Origin: an uncultured Collinsella sp.
Lineage (GTDB): Bacteria > Actinomycetota > Coriobacteriia > Coriobacteriales > Coriobacteriaceae
Direction of reading: 5' to 3'
NCBI GenBank assembly: GCA_902490405.1
Contig: CABUDS010000001.1
Location: 1-64,000, forward strand
Length of the DNA: 64,000 nucleotides
Shown: in pieces, positions 17,248 through 28,031 of the stretch
How the letters are laid out: each line of letters starts with the position of its first letter
Position numbering within the stretch: the first letter of the stretch is position 1
The notes under the pieces: generated by a model
Databases searched by the model: none
Told to the model about the DNA's origin: nothing
The model's input: the letters and a program-made list of their open reading frames with translations, nothing else
Program-made: the position numbers and the translations under genes

Positions 17248-19143
17248 TTAAGCCGTATGCGCTTGCACAAGCGCCATCAGCTCATGCCAGGACCGGCGCT
17301 CGCGTAGGCGCTCGACCCCCTGGCGGTCCATAAAGATCTCGGCGAGCAGTGAGCTCAAGATCCGCGCCTCATCGCCGCCCGACCGGGCAAACGACACCAT
17401 AAAGACGATATCGACCTCATGGCCGTATTCGTCCCAAAGAATGGGATGTTCGAGCAGGCCCACGGTAACAAAGGCCTCGGCGCTCAAGGGATGCATCCCA
17501 TGGGGCATGGCTACCCCATTGCCAAACGAGGTGGCACTCGCGCTCTCGCGCTCGGCGACCTCTTGGGCAAACTGGGCATCGACACGGCCGCTCTCGACGG
17601 CGCGCTCGGAGAGATATCGGAGAACGGCCTGCTTCGACGACGCCTCAACGCGGTTGAAGAACAGGGCACGGCTAAAGAAAGAGCTCACGGAGTCCGATTG
17701 CGCAGTGTCGTCGCTCAGCACCTTGCGGATAGCGTTGACATCGCTCGTCTCCAAGAAGAAATCGGCCTCGCGGACGGGCACGGGCAACTTGACGTTGAGC
17801 GGCACCGTTGTGAACACGTAGTCGATGTGCGAAAAATCGAACGTTCCCACGCGGGCGACATCGCATGTCTCAATCGAATCGATATACATGCCAAACTGCT
17901 TGCGGTACTGGTGCTCGAGCATACGGGCGCTTCCCGCTCCCGAGGCGCACACGATCAGGATGCGCTTGCGACGCGGCTGGTCGGCTTGCTGCTCGAGGGC
18001 CAGGGCAAATGCCATGGCGATGTAGCCGAGCTCTTCATCAGAGGGCTGGCTGCCAAAATGACGCTCGAGCACCTGCGAGGTGCCAGCTGCCATCGAATAG
18101 GCCAACGGAAACCTCGTCTTGATATCGGGCAGCATGGGGTTATCCATATGCATGTGATATTCAAGGCGATAGCCCAGAGGCCCGATATGCCGAGCAAGGT
18201 TCATGCGAAGTTCAAGATCGCCGCTAAAGTCAAACCTAAACTCATCGTTGACCGCACGTACCATCTCGGAAGCAATCTCCCACATCTCGTCCGAGATAAC
18301 GGCAGAGCCCTTCTCGGGCACGCCCGTGCCCCTACCGAGCAAATGGATTGCGATAAAGGCAACCTCTTCTCGGGGCATGCTCACGCCCAGGGCATCCTTG
18401 ATGTTTGCGGCAATCTGGAAAGCCGCGGCGTATTCGCGCGTTCCCTCCAGTTTTTGAACGTCCGATTCTGCAGCTGGGACATAGCAGCCCTGCTCGATGC
18501 GGCCAAGAGCAATGTAAAGATGCATGATGAGATTGCGGGATGCCAGCGAGCTCACCGTGACGGGCGAGGCCGTCAGGGCATCGTCCACACATGCGGCGAT
18601 GGCCCGCAGGCGCTCGGCGAGCTTTGCATCGTCGGTGTCGGGCAACACGGGCCTCACCAGCGAGGCCAGGCACAGGCGCCGTTGTGACTCCCCGCCCGCA
18701 ACGCGGATTCCGTAGCGTGGGCGCTTTTCGAGCGTTAAGTCAAATTGGGCGAGTTTCTGCTCTACCAGACGCATGTCATTGGACAGAGTCCGCGCCGAAA
18801 CGTAGAGTAAATCCGCATACTCCTCAATCGTCACCCACTGGGACCGCATGAGGAGGTCGTTAAGAAGGAAGGACACACGGCCATCGCGCGTATCAGGAAT
18901 GCCCGGATGGGCCAGAGCCGCACCGTCTAGCAAGCGAGCAAGCTCATCTGCACGTGCAACATCGATACGATACTGCCCCTTGCTGCCAACGATGCGTGCA
19001 ACCCCTGCAAGGCTGTCGTTTGCGCGATGGATATAGTTTCTCACGGCGCGCTCGCTTACCTCGAGACGCTTGGCAAGTACCGCGACAGCGACAGGCTGAG
19101 CGTCCTCGATCATATTTACAAGCTGCTTGACGCGAGCATCCAT
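17248..19143 (-). CDS. LicR/ManR-like PRD transcriptional activator with PTS domains
   Basis: This is a 631-residue multidomain regulator. Two helix-turn-helix segments occupy about residues 1-60 and 85-150. Two PTS regulation domains cover about 170-400, with conserved His residues such as those in LARHIGPLGYRLEYHMHM. A GatB-like IIB domain begins near 415 (RILIVCASGAGSA). A IIA domain of the mannitol/fructose type fills the C-terminus, with its His in VAMPHGM. Phosphorylation by HPr and the cognate IIB sets its activity, so it should switch on the adjacent beta-glucoside operon. The ATG at 19143 has GGGAAAGGAGGAGG upstream. Confidence 0.9.
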   Translation of the reverse strand: MDARVKQLVNMIEDAQPVAVAVLAKRLEVSERAVRNYIHRANDSLAGVARIVGSKGQYRIDVARADELARLLDGAALAHPGIPDTRDGRVSFLLNDLLMRSQWVTIEEYADLLYVSARTLSNDMRLVEQKLAQFDLTLEKRPRYGIRVAGGESQRRLCLASLVRPVLPDTDDAKLAERLRAIAACVDDALTASPVTVSSLASRNLIMHLYIALGRIEQGCYVPAAESDVQKLEGTREYAAAFQIAANIKDALGVSMPREEVAFIAIHLLGRGTGVPEKGSAVISDEMWEIASEMVRAVNDEFRFDFSGDLELRMNLARHIGPLGYRLEYHMHMDNPMLPDIKTRFPLAYSMAAGTSQVLERHFGSQPSDEELGYIAMAFALALEQQADQPRRKRILIVCASGAGSARMLEHQYRKQFGMYIDSIETCDVARVGTFDFSHIDYVFTTVPLNVKLPVPVREADFFLETSDVNAIRKVLSDDTAQSDSVSSFFSRALFFNRVEASSKQAVLRYLSERAVESGRVDAQFAQEVAERESASATSFGNGVAMPHGMHPLSAEAFVTVGLLEHPILWDEYGHEVDIVFMVSFARSGGDEARILSSLLAEIFMDRQGVERLRERRSWHELMALVQAHTA

Positions 19144-19322
19144 GTCCTCCTCCTTTCCCTGCGTCTAGTCTAACGCGGTAAAGAATGACACTCCACGTCG
19201 CGCTCGTTCCGCCAACTCGGAACAGGTTGCGGGGAGTCCAGCTGAGCTATGGAGAGCCTGGGGAGAGGGCCCGAAGGCAATGCGTCGGTGTGGGATGCGC
19301 CTTCCCAGCCATTGGGCAGTCA

Positions 19323-19393
19323 TTGGGGACAGACTTAAATGAGTAGTCGTTGTGAACGTTGTTGTTTGACTAGTCGTTTAAGAACGTCCCCAA
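19323..19393. repeat. Chimeric copy of the ACTAGT-type palindromic repeat
   Basis: The left half reads TTGGGGACAGACTTAAATGA, as at 13506. The right half reads TTTAAGAACGTCCCCAA, as at 62182. The halves therefore come from two subtypes, with a longer, less symmetric centre of about 30 bases containing GACTAGTC. This looks like recombination between copies. Confidence 0.8.
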
Positions 19394-19407
19394 TGGCTAC
19401 CCGGAAT

Positions 19408-19471
19408 GAGAGTGGATAATCTCCCACTTTTGGCCTGTATGCAGGCTCAAAGTGGGAGATTATCCACTCTC
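19408..19471. repeat. Inverted repeat with perfect 23-bp arms
   Basis: GAGAGTGGATAATCTCCCAC begins the left arm (19408-19430). The right arm (19449-19471) is its exact reverse complement. The 18-base centre holds a further GCCTG / CAGGC pairing around TATG. No other copy is seen in this window. Confidence 0.9.
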
Positions 19472-19520
19472 GTGATTTGGGCGCGGCGCGCAGCACTCCT
19501 CATGAACAGCGACCTCAATA

Positions 19521-19556
19521 GCAAAAGCCCCGCAGCCGGAGCGGACTGCGGGGCTC
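19521..19556 (-). terminator. Rho-independent terminator of arcC
   Basis: On the minus strand AGCCCCGCAG and CTGCGGGGCT form a 10-bp perfect stem with a 10-base loop, followed by TTTTGC. It lies 65 bases beyond the carbamate kinase stop. Confidence 0.88.
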
Positions 19557-19620
19557 ATGAAGAGAGGCTAGTTTGTGGGCGCTTTGCCTGGCGCCCACGA
19601 GAGAGGCAACAGAGCAGAGA

Positions 19621-20583
19621 CTACTCGTGGATGCGGGTACCGGAGAGGCCGGCCATGGTCTCGGCGGCCTTGTCCAGAGCGCCGATGATGCAGGTGCGGC
19701 CCTTGCGGGAACGCGCGAACTTGATGGCAGCGCGGACCTTGGGCTCCATGGAACCCTTGCCGAACTGGCCCTCGTCGGCCAGGCGCTCGGCCTCGTCGGC
19801 GGTGAGGTCCTCGAGCTCCTCCTGGTTGGGCTTGCCAAAGTTGATGGCGACATGCTCGACGGCGGTCAGCAGGAACAGAACGTCGGCGTCGCAGTCCTCG
19901 GCCAGCAGCTCGCCGCCCAGGTCCTTGTCGATGACGGCGGGAACGCCCTTGTAGCAGCCCTTGTTCTCGTAGTCGCGGACGACGGGGATGCCGCCGCCAC
20001 CGCAGGCGATGACGATGAACTCGTTGTCGAGCAGGTTGAGGATGGAGTCAGCCTCGACGATCTTCTTGGGATCGGGGGAAGCGACGACGCGACGCCAGCC
20101 GCGGCCGGAATCCTCGACGAAGACCTTGGAGGGATCCTCGGCCATGAACTCCTTGGCCTGCTCCTCGGTGTAGAAGGGGCCGATCGGCTTGGTCGGATTC
20201 TTGAACGCGGGATCGTCGGGATCGCACTCGATCTGGGTGACGACGGTGGCGGCGTGCCAACGCTTATAGCGCTTGTGCATCTCGCGGCCGATGCCCTGCT
20301 GCAGGTGGTAGCCGATGTAGCCCTGGGACATGGCGCCGCACTCGGGCAGCGGCATCTCGGGGGTACCGATGGCATCGTGGGCAGCGGCGAAGGCGTTCTG
20401 GATCATGCCGACCTGCGGGCCGTTGCCGTGGGTGATGATGATCTCGTTGCCCTGCTCGATAAGACCAAGGAGAGCGTGGGCGGTGTTGCTCACGGCCTCG
20501 ATCTGCTCGACGGGGTTGTTGCCGAGGGCGTTGCCGCCGAGGGCGACGACAATACGATCGGGCTTGCCAAGAGGCTTAGACAT
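19621..20583 (-). CDS. arcC: Carbamate kinase
   Basis: This 320-residue enzyme transfers phosphate between carbamoyl phosphate and ADP, making ATP in fermentative arginine, agmatine or purine breakdown. The family signatures VVALGGNAL near residue 9 and THGNGPQVG near 50 are intact, as is the CGGGGIPV segment. I chose ATG 20583 because AGAAAGGA precedes it; the frame extends back to 20619. No arcA, arcB or antiporter gene is adjacent, so the source of carbamoyl phosphate must be encoded elsewhere. A terminator follows, so it is probably transcribed alone. Confidence 0.93.
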   Translation of the reverse strand: MSKPLGKPDRIVVALGGNALGNNPVEQIEAVSNTAHALLGLIEQGNEIIITHGNGPQVGMIQNAFAAAHDAIGTPEMPLPECGAMSQGYIGYHLQQGIGREMHKRYKRWHAATVVTQIECDPDDPAFKNPTKPIGPFYTEEQAKEFMAEDPSKVFVEDSGRGWRRVVASPDPKKIVEADSILNLLDNEFIVIACGGGGIPVVRDYENKGCYKGVPAVIDKDLGGELLAEDCDADVLFLLTAVEHVAINFGKPNQEELEDLTADEAERLADEGQFGKGSMEPKVRAAIKFARSRKGRTCIIGALDKAAETMAGLSGTRIHE

Positions 20584-21174
20584 TGCTGGAATCCTTTCTG
20601 TAAAAGGCCTACAACCCATTAATAACCCGCGTCCGTGCGATACGCGAGTTTATTAAGGTTTATATTCTCTTTATCGCTCATTTTATTCATTTTGAAAATA
20701 CCTAAGCGGCGAACGGTCGATTTTACCCGCTCAGCGTAAAGAAGCCCAGTTCAGGCATATCTACGCCATTTACGTGCAACTTTATTTAAATAGAGCAGGG
20801 ATTAGACCAGATTATGCAAACTACATCTCTGCTAAACACAAAACGGACAGCGCAATATCTTACTCGCACTATACGCGATTCTATACATTAATTTGACGAG
20901 TATGCACCCCTGCAAAAACATGGGGCTTTTCATCCAACATAAGGGATACCCGATCGCGCTTCACCCCGCGGCAAGCGACTGCGAGTTCGCAGTATGGAAC
21001 TTTACCGTCGGCTTCTGCATGAACGCTGCCGACGCCCTTTCGCTCCTGCGCGCCCAAGCAGCCGAGAACGCTAACGGCGCCACTGTCAACCTGGCCACCC
21101 TCAACAACGGCGCCGCCAGCCTTTTCGCAAAGTACCGTGCTGGCTCGCTGGCTTTGAGGCCTAAGTGAGCTTTG
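20584..21174. other. AT-rich intergenic region, no gene assigned
   Basis: This stretch separates arcC from the ATPase gene. The part at 20640-20900 is clearly AT-richer than its surroundings and probably holds the arcC promoter. Short frames exist on both strands at about 20900-21200 (up to 91 codons). They overlap in antisense and lack ribosome sites, so I do not call either. Confidence 0.45.
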
Positions 21175-21263
21175 CTATTTGCCAATTTTTGTATGATTTG
21201 GGTCAAATCTATTTGTCAATTTTTGTATGATTAGGGGCAAATCTATTTGCCAATTTTTGTCAA
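21175..21263 (+). repeat. Three tandem 34-bp repeats before the ATPase gene
   Basis: The unit starts CTATTTGCCAATTTTTGT and continues ATGATT.GGG.CAAAT. Copies run 21175-21208 and 21209-21242, then a partial copy from 21243 that leads into the ribosome site GAGGTG. Copies one and two differ at only a few positions. They look like repeated operator sites for the downstream gene. Confidence 0.88.
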
Positions 21264-21275
21264 TGAGGTGTTTTA

Positions 21276-22637
21276 ATGCTACGCCGCAAGGTCACTGATA
21301 GGCTTTTGAGCTGGAAGAATAACTCCCATAAGGCCCTGCTTGTTACCGGTGCGCGTCAGATTGGCAAGAGCTATGCGATTCGCGCGTTTGGAAAGAGCAA
21401 CTACGCTTCGTATTATGAGGTCAATCTGCTACTTGATGCCGAGGCAAGAGACGTACTTGTTGGCGCTAAGAACTCCATTGACTTCATCAACCGTGTGGCC
21501 CTTCTTGCGGATGCACCGCTTGTTGAAGGAGACACGCTTATCTTCGTCGATGAGATTCAGGAGTATCCGCAGATCGTTACACTTATGAAGGCGCTGGTCG
21601 AGGACGGACGCTTTAGCTATGTCTTCTCGGGGTCTATGCTTGGGACTGAGTTTAAGGGGATCTCTTCTTTTCCGGTAGGGTATGTCGAGCACATTGTTAT
21701 GCGGCCGATGGATTTTGAAGAGTTTTGTTGGGCAAACAGCGTCAGCGAAAATGTGCTTGCAGATATTCGCAGCCGCCTTGTCGAGAGACGTCCCGTCGAA
21801 AACTATATTCATGAGGCGATGCTCAAAAACTTTAGAGCCTATATCGTTTGCGGCGGCATGCCGGAGGTCGTTCAGAACTATATCGATTCGGGCTATTCGC
21901 TCGTGAGAACGCGTGAGCTTCAAATTCAGCTAGTCGATCAGTACAAAAGCGATATCTCTAAATATGCATCGACTCGAGCGTTTAACGTTCGCTCCATTTT
22001 CGAGCAAATTCCCGTTCAGCTTGAGGCGGAGTCCCATCGCTTTATCGTCTCGTCTCTAGGCGAGGGAGCTCGTCTTCAAAAATACGAGCAGGATTTCCTA
22101 TGGCTGGTGAACGCGGGCGTCGGTTTGATGGTCGCCCAGGTGACGGAGGCCCGGAGTCCTCTTAAGAGGACAGAGAAGGCGACCGCCTTTAAACTATACG
22201 AGTCTGATACAGGCATGCTCGCATCACGGTATCCCGGCAGCACGGCACGCGCTGTCTACCTTGATATGAAAACCCCCAACCTCGGCGGTCTCTATGAGAA
22301 CGTGGTCGCACAGGAACTCGTTGCCCTCGGAGCAGATACGTGGTACTACCAAACGCGTGAGGTCGGTGAAGTCGACTTTGTAATCGAAGGCGCCCGAGGA
22401 CATGTTGTCCCAATCGAAGTCAAATCGGGCAAGAAAGTTCGAGCACATGCAGCCCTCGACCGTTTGATGAGTGTGGGCGAGTACAAAATTCCCGAGGCCG
22501 TTGTGCTGAGCCACGAAAACCTTTGCAAAGAGGGCAAGATCCTTTACGTTCCAATCTATATGACATTCTGTCTCGATGAGTTTATGGAAAAGGACGACCC
22601 CAACAACGATTTCTCGTTTGCACCCATATCTCTCTAG
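21276..22637 (+). CDS. AAA_14 ATPase with DUF4143 C-terminal domain
   Basis: This is a 453-residue P-loop ATPase. Walker A is GARQIGKS at 25-32 and Walker B lies in TLIFVDEIQ near 86-94. The C-terminal DUF4143 region holds GEVDFVIEG and PIEVKSGK, a PD-(D/E)xK-like nuclease pattern. This gene family is common in gut bacteria, often in several copies, and its role is not settled. The ATG at 21276 has GAGGTG upstream, and the promoter zone carries three 34-bp repeats. Codon use is more AT-rich than the neighbours, and repeats flank both sides, so recent transfer is likely. Confidence 0.85.
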   Translation: MLRRKVTDRLLSWKNNSHKALLVTGARQIGKSYAIRAFGKSNYASYYEVNLLLDAEARDVLVGAKNSIDFINRVALLADAPLVEGDTLIFVDEIQEYPQIVTLMKALVEDGRFSYVFSGSMLGTEFKGISSFPVGYVEHIVMRPMDFEEFCWANSVSENVLADIRSRLVERRPVENYIHEAMLKNFRAYIVCGGMPEVVQNYIDSGYSLVRTRELQIQLVDQYKSDISKYASTRAFNVRSIFEQIPVQLEAESHRFIVSSLGEGARLQKYEQDFLWLVNAGVGLMVAQVTEARSPLKRTEKATAFKLYESDTGMLASRYPGSTARAVYLDMKTPNLGGLYENVVAQELVALGADTWYYQTREVGEVDFVIEGARGHVVPIEVKSGKKVRAHAALDRLMSVGEYKIPEAVVLSHENLCKEGKILYVPIYMTFCLDEFMEKDDPNNDFSFAPISL

Positions 22638-22666
22638 GTCATCTGAGTCCGCAAGCCAGCCCCCAC

Positions 22667-22900
22667 GCCCAAAGTACTGCGCCTTTCGCGCCAAAGGCGC
22701 GAAACAGCAAGGGGATAGAAGGCGGCGACAACCAACTCCCCCACTATGCCCAAAGTGCTGCGATGTTTCGTGCAAAGCGCGAAACAGCACTGGGACAGCA
22801 GAAGGCCACAATCAGCTAGCCCTCCATGCCCAAAGTGGCGCGTGGTTTCGCGGCAAAGCCGCGAAACAGCGACCGGGACAAAAGGCCCCGCCAACCACGT
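22667..22900 (+). repeat. Tandem array of three 80-bp hairpin units
   Basis: Each unit opens with GCCCAAAGT (22667, 22748, 22828, periods 81 and 80). Each then has an inverted repeat of the type TTTCGCG...CGCGAAAC, then GGGA-rich and AAGGC-like sequence. The stems differ in sequence but keep pairing, as in TTTCGCGCC/GGCGCGAAA in unit one and GTTTCGCGGC/GCCGCGAAAC in unit three. Covariation of this kind suggests selection on structure. Confidence 0.82.
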
Positions 22901-22937
22901 CCTTCATTCAGCCCCACAATCCGAGGACGTAGTCGTA

Positions 22938-23062
22938 GCAGGATCTGAGGGCTGACCTTCGCGGACACTCCGCAGGACGAAGGAACCCCCGCCGCACGTA
23001 GTGTGAAGCGGGGGTTCCTTCATGTCCGAGGACGTCCGCGAAGGTCAGCCCTCAGATCCTGC
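22938..23062. repeat. Nested inverted repeat, 29-bp outer arms and terminator-like core
   Basis: The outer arms (22938-22966 and 23034-23062) are exact reverse complements over 29 bases, starting GCAGGATCTGAGGGCTGACC. Inside them GAAGGAACCCCCGC (22979-22992) and GCGGGGGTTCCTTC (23008-23021) form a second perfect hairpin. It sits between the convergent ATPase and PFOR genes and ends 11 bases from the PFOR stop, so it may act as a bidirectional terminator. Confidence 0.9.
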
Positions 23063-23072
23063 GGTGGGAGAC

Positions 23073-26612
<3,540 letters not shown>

Positions 26613-27010
26613 ATACCCCTCTCCTCTCATATAGGTATACAGGCCCCGGCGATCGCCGGGATGTTGGCGTGATGGGATTTTCGCTGTTGCTTCCAATCAT
26701 CTGGCAGGCAGGCTCAGCAGCAGGTACATGGCGTGGAGAGAAGGCATGCCGAGGCGAGGAGGGCTGCACGCGCTCCACAAGCCCAGCTACCCGTCTTGCA
26801 CATGACCGAGCGCCGCAAAGGCCGCATGCCGGATGCTCCCGGGCACGCCCCGGCGATGGGAAGCGCCCGCAACGGAAATCCGCATGCGGGTTTATTGTAC
26901 CCCGCCGTCAAGTGTAATTTCGGCAAATATAGGCGGGCGGTAAAGGTTTACCTTGGGTGACCATCAAGGGCAAAATTGATCCTTCCGTCACCGAGGGACC
27001 AAATGGCAGC
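26613..27010. other. Upstream region of nifJ, no gene seen
   Basis: About 400 bases lie upstream of the PFOR gene and should hold its promoter. Open frames here are short, overlapping and without ribosome sites. I see no clear -35/-10 pair. The region ends at the inverted repeat at 27011-27071. Confidence 0.35.
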
Positions 27011-27071
27011 TGCGGTGAAATAGGAACTGTTTTTGCCGGCCGTAGCCTTAAACAGCCCCTATTTCACCGCA
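27011..27071. repeat. GTTGCGGTGAAATAG-family inverted repeat, copy 1
   Basis: TGCGGTGAAATAGG (27011-27024) pairs with CCTATTTCACCGCA (27058-27071), and an inner AACTGTTT / AAACAG pairing continues the stem. The same ends occur at 58471-58539 and as a half copy at 58198-58215. It lies 18 bases beyond the FHA gene stop and may end that transcript. Confidence 0.85.
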
Positions 27072-27089
27072 ACTTATTTAGGAGATGAG

Positions 27090-28028
27090 TCAGAGGGCAC
27101 CGAAGAGGATGGCATAGGTAGTGGATTCGCCGAGCTTGAGCTCGTCGCCGGGATTGAGCTGGGCGGAACGGCCGGGCTCGACCTGAATGCAAACGCGCGT
27201 GGCCCCGTTTACCACCACGGTTCCGTTGGTGGACGACAAGTCCTCGACGTGCCAGATATTTTGAGCATCGCACCAGATATGGGCATGGCGGGCCGAGACA
27301 TCGTCGCCGACGTCGGTAATATCGCCCTCACCAGTGGCCAGCGCGCCAATCTCAACACCCTGCTCACTCGGCTGAATCCAGCGCGGGGCGCTCACGACAA
27401 AACTGTTTTGCACGCGCAGCAAGCCCAAAGGGTGCGCCGGGGCGGGTTCGCGTTCGCCCGCAGTCAGCGACATGCCAAGCGAACGCGGCGTGGATGTGCC
27501 TCCGCCGCAGGTCGCGTTCGCGTAGTCGATGGCATAGTTCACCGAGGACCGCACATCCGCCGAACAACCGACGGCGACAAACAGCACCAGCACGACCTCG
27601 GCGCGCTCGGCGGGCATGAGTTCCGCCGCCTGGGACAGGCGATCGAGCGCGTTGCGATAGAGATTCGTGTCCTGGTGGCACTCTTCGAGCGCGCGTACCA
27701 TCGGTTCACCTGCAGGACCGCACACCATATTGATTACAGCCGTGGAGTCCATGGGATTGCGCTGGCGCAGGGCCAGTTGCGACATAATACGCGCAGCCGA
27801 GGTACCGTATTCGGCAAAGTAGCGCTGCTGAAGCGTGCCGACCGGCGCGCGAACGATAAAGCGGGAAACCCAAGAGCGATCGGCGGCTCGGCTCTGCGGG
27901 CTGCGGCCGTCGGCGAGCGGACGGGACGAAAGCACCAAGCCGCACAGCTCGATATGGCTCAGATGCGCTGCGCGCTTAAAGATGTCAAACATGGCCCCGC
28001 ATGGGGTGAGCTCAACTTGAGATGCCAT
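27090..28028 (-). CDS. FHA-domain protein of a kinase cassette
   Basis: This is a 312-residue cytoplasmic protein. The C-terminal third is an FHA domain with SARHAHIW near 245-252 and EDLSSTNGTVVVN near 264-276, the classic phospho-threonine-binding loops. The N-terminal 200 residues have no motif I recognise; LGxSLTAGE and VVLVLFVAVGCSAD segments suggest a compact folded domain. The ATG at 28028 has AGGAGG upstream and lies 3 bases past the kinase stop. It probably binds phosphorylated targets of the kinase at 28032-29876. It is separate from the FhaA/FhaB pair at 43817-45253. Confidence 0.82.
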   Translation of the reverse strand: MASQVELTPCGAMFDIFKRAAHLSHIELCGLVLSSRPLADGRSPQSRAADRSWVSRFIVRAPVGTLQQRYFAEYGTSAARIMSQLALRQRNPMDSTAVINMVCGPAGEPMVRALEECHQDTNLYRNALDRLSQAAELMPAERAEVVLVLFVAVGCSADVRSSVNYAIDYANATCGGGTSTPRSLGMSLTAGEREPAPAHPLGLLRVQNSFVVSAPRWIQPSEQGVEIGALATGEGDITDVGDDVSARHAHIWCDAQNIWHVEDLSSTNGTVVVNGATRVCIQVEPGRSAQLNPGDELKLGESTTYAILFGAL

Positions 28029-28031
28029 GAC

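Larger units (their letters stand above)
19144..19620. other. Intergenic mosaic of repeats, no gene seen
   Basis: This 477-base gap holds, in order, a single array-type motif GGGATGCGCCTTCC at 19292-19305, a chimeric palindromic repeat at 19323-19393, a 64-base inverted repeat at 19408-19471 and the arcC terminator at 19521-19556. The first 100 bases probably include the promoter of the LicR-like gene. No coding frame is convincing. Confidence 0.6.

Noticed and set aside
20893..21206. Overlapping open frames on both strands (91 and 81 codons)
   Set aside because: They run in antisense to each other, lack ribosome sites and have no motif. I left them out as genes.
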